Part shown: positions 11,381-29,780 of the stretch, piece after piece | How positions within the stretch are numbered: the stretch's first letter is position 1 | How the letters are laid out: the number at the start of each line of letters is the position of its first letter | Notes under the pieces: model-generated | The model's input: only the letters and a program-made list of their open reading frames with translations | Databases searched by the model: none | Told to the model about the DNA's origin: nothing | Position numbers and translations under genes: made by a program | Source: Bolinopsis microptera | Taxonomy: Eukaryota > Ctenophora > Tentaculata > Lobata > Bolinopsidae | DNA length: 64,000 nt | Direction: 5' to 3' | Assembly (NCBI RefSeq): GCF_026151205.1 | Contig: NC_087077.1 | Coordinates: forward strand, 6,348,483-6,412,482

Positions 11381-12372
11381 ATGTCACATTATCACACGTT
11401 CCAGAATAATGCGGTCGGAGCCCTCTTTGGGCATCCATGACAACCATGACAATACAAAACATTTTTCAAAAGAACACATCAATGCGTCATTCAGTGTTCA
11501 CTATTCAATGAAATTACAAGTTTTCAGTGTTTATCTGTCCGTGTACCAATATGAACTTATTTTTGAGGATATTGACTACTGAGACGAATGTATAAATTAT
11601 AGTATAAACTCTCAATACCTTATTGTGACTATATAAATACCTTATTGTGACTATTTAGCATATTGTCTTGGATAGCAACACACAGAACATGATATCAGCT
11701 GCTCGTTTTTTCCTATTCTTCGATTTGCCAAACATCAGTCTATTATATTTGAAGCCTTTGACAAGATGTAACCCTGTTAAGGGGGTCAACACCAAAACAG
11801 GGGTTTGTGTCGGCCAACCCAAATGACCTCACAGGAAGTTCAGCGCACCGATTCCAACCCAAAAAATTGATTTCGAGAACACTCATTTCTGTAATCGACC
11901 ATTTTATTTCCTGGTCAATTCACCACTACTGCTTAATTCCAAAATCATGCAATCAAAATCACTATACACCCACAAACATACAATCAAAACAAAAAGCTTT
12001 AAAATATTTATTTCTGTTTGAGATTTGAATAAGATTATATTACTGTAATGTTCCAAAATATATTTTAAATGTTCAAAAAAGTTTCAAATTCTATTCAGTA
12101 ATCTATATTTTGTCAAATTCAACTGTAAATTCTATATTTTTTGTTTCTGGAAAATGGAGACGCTATTACAAACAAAATCCTACTCATTTTCTTGGTATTG
12201 AAATTACAATTTAGAAACGAAGTGTGACAGTGAAAGTCTTCTGATAGATAAGTTTGAAAATATAATAAGCTAAGGCTCATTTTACCGCTCGTATTATGTG
12301 ATCAGGACTCACTGTATATCTATATAGTTACCCTAGTTACCCCCTAGTTATTCCTAGTTACCCCTATATAGC
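11381..12372. other. Intergenic interval between protoglobin and PPIE
   Basis: AT-rich single-copy-looking sequence with no supportable exon or RNA gene. A short CCTAGTTA repeat lies just before the PPIE start codon (12330-12366). Confidence 0.6.
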
Positions 12373-17717
<5,345 letters not shown>

Positions 17718-18334
17718 TGAACCTCCTCCACTACTACTAATACTGCTACTCTTCATTACCTGATAGTTCACATTTTGGTGATCTACTGACGAGAATATAT
17801 CAAGTACACCAACCCCTTGTTATTGAGTTGACTACAGTTAAACATTTTTACAATAACTGCAGAGGTTTCAGATTTGCATACTACTAGTAACTGCTAGTAA
17901 CTATTAGGAACTGCTAGTAACTACTAGTAACTGCTAGTAACTACTAGTTACTGCTAGTAACTGCTAGTAACTTGGAGATACTACTTACTATGAGAAACAG
18001 AATTCTCTGAACATTTACAACTTTGCTGGAATAATTTTAATAATATGATATATTATGATAATCTTTCGCATTTTTCGTTGTACAAAAACTTCAAGATAAT
18101 GATTCAGATAATAAATGTTCCCATGCTATTTAATGCTGTGTGACCGAAATAAACGGCGTGGTAATTAAAGATAGTACCCCCTAGTAATTAAAACTGCTAG
18201 TCCATTTATCAAGTCTTTGCCCGCTCCCACTAAATTTCTCGACCAAATTTAAAAAACATCTCTGGAAAAGGCCTTAAGGGGATGAAAAAGAAAGTGACTC
18301 GGATTCTGTTACCTTGGGACCCCAGGCCCAGGTT

Positions 18335-19110
18335 ACACACCAAGTGAACTCTACACACACCAAGTGAACTCTATACACACCAAGTGAACTCTACACACAC
18401 CAAGTGAACTCTACACACACCAAGTGAACTCCACACACACCAAGTGAACTCCACACACATCAAGTGAACTCCACACACACCAAGTGAACTCTACACACAC
18501 CAAGTGAACTCTACACACACCAAGTGAACTCTACACACACCAAGTGAACTCTACACACACCAAGTGAACTCTACACACACCAAGTGAACTCTACACACAT
18601 CAAGTGAACTCTACACAAACCAAGTGAACTCTACACACACCGAGTGAACTCTACACACACCAAGTGAACTCCACACACACCAAGTGAACTCCACACACAC
18701 ACACACACACCAAGTGAACTCTACACACACCAAGTGAACTCCACACACCAAGTGAACTCTACACACACCAAGTGAACTCTACACACACCAAGTGAACTCT
18801 ACACACACCAAGTGAACTCCACACACCAAGTGAACTCTACACACACCAAGTGAACTCTACACACACCAAGTGAACTCTACACACACCGAGTGAACTCTAC
18901 ACACACCAAGTGAACTCCACACACACCAAGTGAACTCCACACACACACACCAAGTGAACTCTACACACACCAAGTGAACTCCACACACCAAGTGAACTCT
19001 ACACACACCAAGTGAACTCTACACACACCAAGTGAACTCTACACACACCAAGTGAACTCCACACACACACCAAGTGAACTCCACACACACAAAGTGAACT
19101 CTACAAAGTG
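18335..19110. repeat. 20-bp minisatellite CACACACCAAGTGAACTCTA
   Basis: About 38 copies of CACACACCAAGTGAACTCTA with small length changes in the CA part (up to CACACACACACACACA). A higher-order duplication of several units is visible: the order of variants at 18640-18760 recurs at 18880-19000. Confidence 0.95.
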
Positions 19111-21559
19111 TTTGCAGTGATTCTAATTGGTACTGTCCGATCTTGTAGATATTATAAATCCTTCCCATTGGTCGCTGTCACAATTCAAACCTTACTGTGA
19201 ACTCCGGTGTCACGTGAGGCCGTGTCGCGTGAGTTCACAGTAAAATAGTGAGTACAGTCCAATATATGTAGCTGTAATATACCTGCAATATAGCTTCAAT
19301 ATACCTGCAATATAGCTACAATATAGCTGTAATATAGCTTCAATATAGCTGCAATATAGCTGCATTTCACAGCAGGTGTCTTATTAAACACCTCCTGCCT
19401 AGCTGTCACCTATTCGACTCAGTGACTTTATTTGTGTGTGCGGCAGTGCTTCATATTAAAACTACTGCCAATATCCTCTAATATTGCTAGTATCGGGAAT
19501 ATTACGTGTTCACTGTGATTTTACAGGTTTCATCTGTTGCAAAGTATTATCTCCAACTTCCGTTGTTTCATTCTGTCTTGTAGTCGATACATCCACCATT
19601 ATACCTTGCTTACAAATTAGAATAGTGGGCCAATATAACTAGTACACAATACTAGTTGTACACAATACCAGTTGCCATAATACACTTGCAAAATAATGAT
19701 TTTATCTGTGCAATTGCTTTGTCAATAACTCAGCCGGTATACTAGTGGTTTGTTTACTACTACTCGTAGGTGGGTGCTCTTATTTGTTGAGCCTTGTTTT
19801 TAGGCGTTTCGTCACTTCTTTAATTATTTACTGTACATCCGGACCTGTCATGAAGTTGCAGTGGCATGGGGGGGGGGGGGGGGGTGTTGCAGTGCTGCTG
19901 TCTATTCAGGTTAATTGTGTTATTGTGGGTAATCTTGCAGCTCAATTAAAATAGTGGCTAAAATTATGCACGTTAAAGATAATGCACGGTTCAATTATTA
20001 TGTATTATATTATATATATGGGGTCGTTCACATATTACGTAATCAGCCGAGGGGGGGGGGGGGGTTTCAAATGGTTACGGTTGATTGGGGGGGGGGGGGG
20101 GGGAGTTTTGGTCGTTGATTACGAAATCAAAATTTTAATTTTTTACTGATTTTCGAAATACCAATTGGACAATTTTTGTTTGGATTTCTCCAGTTGCAAG
20201 AGTGCTCTACCCGGAAGGAGCTTTATACAATTGAAACAAAGAGTTAACATACTAAAAGTTTCTTGCTATTATTACTAATGCAATCGTATGGGTTTAAGAA
20301 CTACTAAATCCATTTTCCTGTGTATAGAAAATGTTTCCAACGTTGCAAAGTGCTCAATTACAATATATTAGGAGCTATTTATAACATTCCGTTTGCTTTG
20401 TACACAATTATTGTATATTATTATTATGTATTGTATAATATATATTACAGATACGACTAATTGCGTGCAATGCAAATCATGCCAGATAAGGTTGTGAACT
20501 ATAAATACCTATACCTGTATAGAATAGTATTACTCTCTGTACCTGTAGTCACAGTGTGTGTTACCGCACAGTATATTATTATACTTATAGGCTCCTTCAT
20601 TCTGTTACATTATTCAAGCATTCAGATAATCCTCCGGGCAACAAATCAATTGTTGATTTAGAAATCAAAATATATATATATATTATATATTAGTTTTAAA
20701 CTAATTACAACAGTACAAATCTATTACATTTATTGAGGATGACTGTAAAGGTATATTTTACCAACATTGGAAGTCAAGGCGTTGTTTTACTGACAGTTGT
20801 GGCTGACTAACAATATATACATATTTATTTCAAATAAACGCTGTCAGTTTGTCTTCTCATGATAATTATTGCAGTCCTGCTGTTTGTTATTGGTGTCTGG
20901 TGATTTACTGTGTGTTATTTTTGGCTTCGATAAACGACTTCCTTCGCTACTTGTTCTGTCAAGCTGTGGCCCAGGCCCTGTAGTGTAGCGTACCGCTGTA
21001 AATATAGTTAGTTATATTCTGTACGAGCTGACTTTTATTATAGATTATGCTCAGTATAGTTAATAAATTCATTATTAACTTTAGTTATTATTAACTTAGT
21101 TTATATTGTGTAGGATTAGAAGTGGCTTCATCTTTATATAACCCTTGTTTAGAACAGTATTACACGCTAATTACTGATACAGTATTACACACTGCACGTG
21201 CTCACAGCCCCACCCATCTAGTCGGGTGACATGTAGTGCACTACACTACAGACCATGTTTACACAATATTAGGTGTGCGTGTGTTCACTTGACTGATCAG
21301 TATAGTGACTAGTGACTAATTCACTTGTCATGACTGATCAGTATAGTGACTAGTGACTAATTGCACTACACAATCGTCTAATTTGTAAATTAGCAGCATG
21401 TTTCTGTCAAGAGGGTAAATTAATTTTGAACATAAGTCTGTAAAAATATAGTGAGCAGCATGCCACTCCCTTAGTTTAGTGCTGAACAATTCTTAACAAA
21501 ATGTGGAAGTTAATTATATGGGAGCAGTATGTAAATTGGACTTGTTAAAGATTCCTTGA

Positions 21560-21629
21560 TTGAGCCTGTTTTACATTCTTTGGTACTTGAGAATGTTCTC
21601 AAGTACCAAAGAATGTAAAACAGGCTCAA
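21560..21629. repeat. 70-bp palindrome
   Basis: Arms of 34 bases (21560-21593 and 21596-21629) are exact inverse complements separated by TG. The arm begins TTGAGCCTGTTTTACATTCT. Confidence 0.95.
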
Positions 21630-21759
21630 CTACACTCTGCTACTAGAGTATAACTTCTCATTCAGTATACTTCTCTATATCAGACTATCTCTTGCAGAGT
21701 TTCAATTTCTGGTAAAATGATTTTGTAGTTCACATCCTGAGGAAGTGGCGTGTCGTTAC

Positions 21760-22066
21760 GGGTGGGCGACAATTGACCCCCCGACAAATGACCCCCCGAC
21801 AATTAACAATATAATTTAATACAATTAACCCTAACCTAGAGCCCTAACCCTAACCCGATCAATTGACCCCATTGTAATTACATGGGGGTAATTGTCGTAC
21901 TAAGCCCAAGATTTCGCGACAATTGACCCCATGGTGTAATTACATAGGGGGTCAATTGTCGGGGGTCAATTGTCGGCCGTCGGGGGTTCAATTGTCGTAC
22001 TAAGCCCTAGATTTCGCGACAATTGACCCCGGTGTAATTACATAGGGGGTCAATTGTCGCGGTACC
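21760..22066. mobile_element. hAT-like MITE, 307 bp
   Basis: Flanked by the 8-bp direct repeat GTCGTTAC (21752-21759 and 22067-22074). The terminal inverted repeats share GCGACAATTGACCCCC with small differences at the outermost bases (GGGTGG left, GGTACC right). The interior repeats the CAATTGACCCC motif in both orientations and holds a short AACCCTAACCC stretch. The 8-bp duplication fits hAT; no transposase is encoded. Confidence 0.75.
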
Positions 22067-23443
22067 GTCGTTACTCGTTATGCTTAATTGTAGAATGTCT
22101 GATTTCATAATTTATACACTAATTATGTCTTCTGAAGCCGGATTTTGTTCGTCGAAGTTTTGTTGTAGGAAAAATATCAAATATTTAGTTAAATTGGTTT
22201 ATTTGCCGTGTGATGTATTTGTCATGTGTAACAGGAGAGGAAAATGTGTAACAGGAGAGGAAAATGTAGTTCAAATTATCACCTGACGATATAGTAGACC
22301 ACTTGTAAGTGACACTATTTTATTTCGCTCAACTATTGTCACATGTCCGGCAACTCTGTAGTCTGCTACTAGAGCAGATCTACATCAGGTCTAATTCATC
22401 TCAAATATCCAGAACTTACGTCACAAATCATTGTGAAAGGAAATATGTATCACATGTGTACTGAAGGGGCCTAATAACATATAATATAATACATCGTCTT
22501 GTTAAATTCAGATTATTTATACGTAACTTTTTATGACTTCTCCGCAGTTTGCATATTTTAAAGCCCTATGTACAAAGTACAGGCTTGTATCCATCCTCTC
22601 AGTAGACGCATTAACGAGGGCCGATCTAATTTGTGGGTTGCTTGCGGAGGGTTGTTTCCAAATGAGTATTGTGAGTATAATCCAGTACTGTTCATTAACC
22701 ACCAGCTAGTATCCAGTTACACAGGATATTAGTGGTTACACAACCTCTCCTTGTTGCCAAATCGCTCACAGCTTCAGTTTAAACGCGGCTCAGCAAAGTT
22801 GTTAACAATTGTCGTTTTTTGGGCTCCATTTGACAGACGAATAACAGTTTTTCTTGTCACGGAAACAGCTGAATTTAGTCCCGGAAACTTTAGAGGGACT
22901 TGGCTGGGTCTAGTGAACAGTAGTAATACTTCCTTTACATTAGTATTCAACAAAACCACTACTTCTTGTACTTGTTATATTAACACCAGTTATTATTTTA
23001 GTAAAACTTCTTTTACATTAGTATTTAACAAAACCACTACTTCCTTTACTTGTTATATTAAACACCAGTTATTATTTTAGTAATACTTCCTTTACATTAA
23101 CAAAACCACTACTTCCTTTACTTGTTATATCGATACCAGTTATTATAATCCAGTCATACACTCCTAGGATTTGTTCTAAAAATAGAAAATTTCACTCTAG
23201 TTCTTTTTCTAGTTTGATACCTTTTGTTTGCTGGCATTGCCTTATTTTATCAAAGCTATTGAGGTTTATGATTTTTGTGATTTAATTTTAGTTACTTAAT
23301 TACGGAAATACTGAGCCACCAGAACACTTAACCCGACACTTAGCGATCCAGTACAGTGTCTGCTGCACGTGTAGATAGCTGTATCACAGCCTCATGACAC
23401 GTGCTCATATAACCATATATGGGCATATAAACACGTGCTGGTG

Positions 23444-26400
23444 ATGGACCCCAGCTATTTCGCCGCGGCGCTGGAGGATCTCTCCGAGACTCTGAAACCT
23501 TTCGTGGGAGAAGATGTAGCTGAGACGCTAGACAAACTAGTATCCAAACTACAGATAGAGTACCCCAACCTTGCTATTCAGAGGTATTTAAATAATAAAA
23601 CTGGGAAAATTCATTAGCTTTTATGATCTAAGAATATTTGTTTTATCAATACTATAACTATCCTAGCAAATTCCCTCATTTCAGATATTCGATACTCGAT
23701 GAAAAGAGCAAGCCGCACTGTGTAGCCTTCGATTTCGAGCTAGATCTTATCCTATACTTGCATTCAAGGTTAATATAACTCCATTGCATTGGGGCACAAG
23801 AGTTATGTTTTTAAAAATATTCATATCGTTTTTAGTTGTGTCATTTCATTTCCAATGTTACACTTTGTAGGAACTGATATTAACCGAGTTTCTGATTCAG
23901 GATGTTACTGAAGATAGTAATGAAAATGTTTTAACAACCTCAGTACTGTGTTTTACTACAGCTCAACCTGCTCAGTCTGACTATTTGGGAATTTAAAATC
24001 TTGATAACTCTATAACTCTCTTTCAACTGAACATCAGTAGATGTTTTAAGAATCACTTCATAAGATTTACAAAATCGTTGGGATGTTAGATATTTTAATT
24101 AATTCTTTGATTATAACCTCTCTACTCTCTAGACAGCAGAGCTTGAGGCTCTGTACAGGATGCTAACTAAATAAAACTGTGATTTAACTAGGTTCACTAT
24201 ACGATGACTACCATTAAATTAATGGTTAGCTGTATAACAGTTATATAACAATTACATTACATATCCTCAGTTGTAATTTCGACTCACTAGAGTGTTTGCG
24301 AGAGATAAAGGACATTGTCCTCACTTGGAATATATCTGATCTGGAGGATATTCACGGCGGCTTCCAATGCTTGTTTCAAGGTCCTTATCAGATACATTGT
24401 CTCATTATAGTGCTTGTCAATTACCATGAACATCTTGATAATTACACAGTTTTGTACGAGCTATGTCAGTATGTCTGTTGGAAAGTAATTCAGATGATAT
24501 AATTGCGGATAAATACTCAGTGTTACCCTGACTCAGGTGTAACAGTGAACCTTCTACTGGCACGGGACATGGTGTTATTGGAACGGAGACAACCCCGGTC
24601 TCTTAGTCACACGGAGTGGTTTCAACTAGAACAATCTGCCACCCCTGAGGTAAAGTAGAGTTGAGACACAGTTTCACCCCTGAGGTAAAGTAGAGTTGAG
24701 ACACAGTTTCACTCCTGAGGTAAAGTAGAGTTGAGACACAGTTTCGCTCCTGAGGTAAAGTAGAGTTGAGACACAGTTTCACTCCTGAGGTAAAGTAGAG
24801 TTGAGACACAGTTTCGCTCCTGAGGTAAAGTAGAGTTGAGACACAGTTTCACTTCTGAGGTAAAGTAGAGTTGAGACACAGTTTCACCCCTGAGGTAAAG
24901 TAGAGTTGAGACACAGTTTCACCCCTGAGGTAAAGTAGAGTTGAGACAGAGTTTCACTCCTGAGGTAAAGTAGAGTTGCGACACAGTTTCATTCCTGATG
25001 TAAAGTAGAGTTGAGACACAGTTTCACTCCTGAGGTAAAGTAGAGTTGAGACACAGTTTCACCCCTGAGGTATAGTAGAGTTGAGACACAGTTTCACTCC
25101 TAAGGTAAAGTAGAGTTGAGACACAGTTTCACTCCTGAGGTAATGTAGAGTTGAGAAACAGTTTCACTCCTGAGGTAAAGTAGAGTTGAGACACAGTTTC
25201 ACCCCTGAGGTAAAGTAGAGTTGAGACACAGTTTCACTCCATTCTAGGGTTGATCATCGAACTTAACTGGTAAATGTGCTTGCTATAATAATTACAAAAT
25301 TTAGATTCCATACACCAATAAATACATTTTCAGATACCACATGTACCAGACTACACCATAGCTGAAGAAGAAGCAGAGTGGCGGGAAGCAGACGCGGTAT
25401 TCTTTTTCATTTGTTCCTTTTTTATCGTTTCATGTTAACCTTGTCAAGATTGGGCGACTCCTGTCCGACTCCGAAAATAGGTTTTTCGGACAATAGTTTA
25501 TGTCAGATCCAACTATACGATTTTCTTGAAACTTTCCAGATAGTAAGATAGCTTTAAGACGAATAATCTGTGCAAGTTTGGGTGAATTTATAAATGCCAA
25601 ATTTGAGATATCACTTCAAACACCAGAAAATAGTGCTGTTGGAGTCGTGTTACCCCTTTTCAACCTTGTCAAAATTGTTAACCTTGAACAATATAAACCT
25701 TGTTAACCTTGTTAACCTTATTAACCTTGTTAACCTTGTAAACATTGTTAACCTTGTAAACATTGTTAACCTTATTAACCTTGTTAACCTTGTTAACATT
25801 GTTAACCTTGTAAACATTATTAACCTTGTAAACATTGTTAACCTTGTAAACATTGTTAACCTTGTAAACATTGTTAACCTTGTTAACATTGTTAACCTTG
25901 TAAACATTGTTAACCTTGTAAACCTTGTAAACATTGTTAACCTTGTAAACATTGTTAACCTTGTTAACATTGTTAACCTTGTAAACATTGTTAACCTTGT
26001 AAACCTTGTAAACATTGTTAACCTTGTAAACATTGTTAATCATGTAAACATTGTTAATCATGTGAACATTGTTAACATTGTTAACCTTGTAAACATTGTT
26101 AATCATGTAAACATTGTTAATCTTGTTAACATTGTTAATCATGTAAACATTGTTAATCATGTTAACATAGTTAATCTTGTAAACATTGTTAACATTGTTA
26201 ACCTTGTTAACATTGTTAATCATGTAAACATTGTTAACCTTGTAAACATTGTTAACCTTGTTAACCTTGTAAACATTGTTAACCTTGTTAACCTTGTTAA
26301 CATTGTTAACCTTGTAAACATTGTTAACCTTGTAAACATTGTTAACCTTGTAAACATTGTTAACCTTGTCAACATTGTTAACCTTGTAAACATTGTTAAC

Positions 26401-29400
26401 CTTGTAAACCTTGTAAACCTTGTAAACATTGTTAACCTTGTAAACATTGTTAATCATGTAAACATTGTTAATCATGTGAACATTGTTAACATTGTTAACC
26501 TTGTAAACATTGCTAATCATGTAAACATTGTTAACATTGTTAATCATGTAAACATTGTTAATCATGTTAACATAGTTAATCTTGTAAACATTGTTAACAT
26601 TGTTAACCTTGTTAACGTTGTTAATACTGTAAACATTGTTAACCTTGTAAACATTGTTAACCTTGTAAGGAGTCCGGAGACCCGGCGGCGGTGAATAAAG
26701 CTCATGAGTTTGAGGATGACGAGTTTGTTAAGGATGTTCTAAAACTAGCGCAGCAAACCAAAGGTTTCGTCCAACATGTTTAATTCATTCGACAAGTTAC
26801 GTACATTATAGTTATACCGCCTACAGTTTACAGTTTACTCCATTAATTTACCAGATGTTCTAGTTGTTATGAAAATGTTTAATTCTACAGGCCGGTGGGC
26901 CATGATTAATATTTCAATGCTAATACGTGTGATGGGACTAATGTATTCTACGAATGTTGTTTGCATACTTCCTGCCAATAAGCGGTATAAAACTGGAAAT
27001 AGTCTGGATTCTGGCCCAATGTGTATTTGGACTTGAGAGGTAGCTAACTTGAGAGGTTTTGAAACGTTTCCCCTCCTAGAATACTTGTCAGTGCTCCAAC
27101 TTATATACCCAGACTGCCAAAGACATTACTATGGTAACGAATATTAGTTTGATCTTACCTTTACACCCTCCTATTAAGTTTACAGAAGTCTTGTAAATTT
27201 ATTCAAAGAATACCATGAAGTTGATATTAAGCTGAATTTGAAGCACATTTAAAGGAAATCTGCTGTTTTTAGTGAGATTTTTATTATCTACTTATTTAAA
27301 ATTTTGATATTTTTATCAGCAGTTGATTCAACTGATTGCAGTTTGAACTGTCCTACAGATATTTATCCATTTAAAAACCGAACTTATTATACTTAAGAAA
27401 AAGGATGCAAGTTTTACTGAATTGTCATATTTTATGAATGGTAGTCTGAACTCTGACATATATAAGTCCACGAATTTGGTACAAGATAATCCATATCATA
27501 TAGTATAGACATATCATAGTCCGGAGTCTAGTATTTATACTGTTCAAAGATTTGTAATCACATATTTGTAATCACAGATTTGTAATCACAGATTTGTAAT
27601 CACAGATTTGTAATCACAGATTTGTAATCACATATTTTTAATCACACATTTGTAATCACAGATTTGTAATCACAGATTTGTAATCACAGATTTGTAATCA
27701 CAGATTTGTAATCACAGATTTGTAATCACAGATTTGTAATCACAGATTTGTAATCACAGATTTGTAATCACAGATTTGTAATCACAGATTTGTAATCACA
27801 GATTTGTAATCACAGATTTGTAATCACAGATTTGTAATCACAGATTTGTAATCACAGATTTGTAATCACAGATTTGTAATCACAGATTTGTAATCACAGA
27901 TTTGTAATAACAGATTTGTAATCACAGATTTGTAATCACATAGGTGTAATCACGGATTTGTAATCACAGATTTGTAATCACAGAGGTGTAATCACAGAGG
28001 TGTAATCACGGATTTGTAATCACAGATTTGTGTAGCAGCGGAGATGACATCATGTCAGGGGGAAGTGAGGTGATATTTGGCGATCAGACCCGAGACTCTG
28101 ACTCTGACTCTGACTCTGACTCGGATGTTCCTGATAATGTCCAGGAGAGTAAAGATCAGATCCACGAGTTGAGCTGTGAGCAGAATATACTGGAGGAGAT
28201 TGACAACTCCCTAGAGCAACTTAACAAGCGTCAGGTTTATTATATTACTAGTGTAACCCGACCTTATTATATTATGCTTTCCTGTCTGTTCTTTTTTCAA
28301 CGCATGCTAAGATTATTTTAAAGGCTCTAACATCTCCCAAAACGTATCTCATTTGTTACTGGCAAGTTTACTAGAGCTGTTACAGTGTGAAAATGTTATG
28401 AAGCACATAGAGGAACAAACCTCTGCTATGACAGACACGACGGACAGATTCTTTGTCATCCAGAACTTGGGTAAACGTTACAGGTAAATCAGGAGGGGGC
28501 ACATGGGGGGGGGGGGGGGGGGGGGTGGGGTTACAGGTAAATCAAGAGGGGTGTACAGGGGGGGGGGTAAAGGAAATTTGCTTGTGTGCAATGATCTGCT
28601 CCAGAAATAAAGTTATAGCTAAACTTAGTGGGAATGTTATCTAGTATTCAATAGTTCCCTCCTTCTAATGAGCACACTAATCAGACACCACCCTAACTTT
28701 ACAGTTCGTCCCTGGCCGAGTGTTATCACGACTTCTTTGCCACACAATCTACTTTCTGTGTGTCCTTCATTAGAGTGTGTAAGTTCTGGTGTCTCAAGGT
28801 CTTCCTGAACAACGTACACTTTGGCCTGCTCCGTTACGTAGAAGCTCTCGGGGTCAGTTTAAACTTTAATATCAATGTTTTTATTATCAATTTGTGTTCG
28901 AAATTGTTGAGATTATATTATCAGATTTATGTGGTACATAAATTATTGTTAAGTACTATTTAAGTATTTATCAACACTTTATAGAGCATATTGGCAGGTG
29001 TATGTCTGCTCCAGGAAACAACATTCCAGTGATTTCCACGTCATATTCCTCGACTTCCTCCTCGCACTAAAGAAGTTCAACTCAATTAAGATAGATTTCG
29101 GGTACTACATCCGAGGGAACTACGTTGGTAAGAAGTTCAAACCCCCCTATATTGCGGACGTTTCGTTCCCCTACTCTAATATCCTGGACGATATTGCTCC
29201 CAGTGACTTCGAGCGTCTGGCTGTGAGTACCTCCAGCAGCTAGAGTCTACCTATCTTTTTAAATTATCAGTTCAGTGCACTGCAAAATTACGTATTGTGA
29301 AGGTATTTTATATTGCAGCCATACCACCTATTGTTTAAGTATATTTTGTTCCAGGATGCGTCGGAAGAGTTCCTGAAGTCAATGAAAGCAGCGAGATGTT

Positions 29401-29686
29401 TCCGAACAGATCTGTTTTCTGTTTCCCCCTACCCAGCCTGGTTAACAGAAAGATTCGAGTTGTTCTACTTTGTGTTCCAGCCCTCCGACAATATGAGTAT
29501 TCAAATTAGTGTCCAGAGCAATAAGAAGGTAACTACTACTACTAAATAACTAACAAACTAACAAACTAACAAACTAACAAACTAACAAACTAACAAACTA
29601 ACAAACTAACAAACTAACAAACTAACAAACTAACGAACTAACAAACTAACGAACTAACAAACTAACAAACTAACAAACTAACTAAA

Positions 29687-29780
<94 letters not shown>

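Larger units (their letters stand above)
17718..23443. other. Long intergenic interval, repeat-rich
   Basis: Contents: an ACTAGTAACTGCTAGTA repeat (17878-17970), the 20-bp minisatellite at 18335-19110, a 13-bp-arm inverted repeat (19192-19204 with 19231-19243), an AATATAGCTGCAATATAGCT repeat (19262-19365), G runs at 19868-19883, 20051-20064 and 20087-20103, a 70-bp palindrome (21560-21629), a MITE (21760-22066), and a short tandem repeat of about 62 bp at 22925-23130. I see no supportable coding exon. Confidence 0.6.

Noticed and set aside
25594-26694. Long ORFs of 366 (+) and 295 (-) residues made of Asn-Val-Leu-type repeats
   Set aside because: They come from a 9-bp unit that is open in several frames on both strands and lies in an intron.
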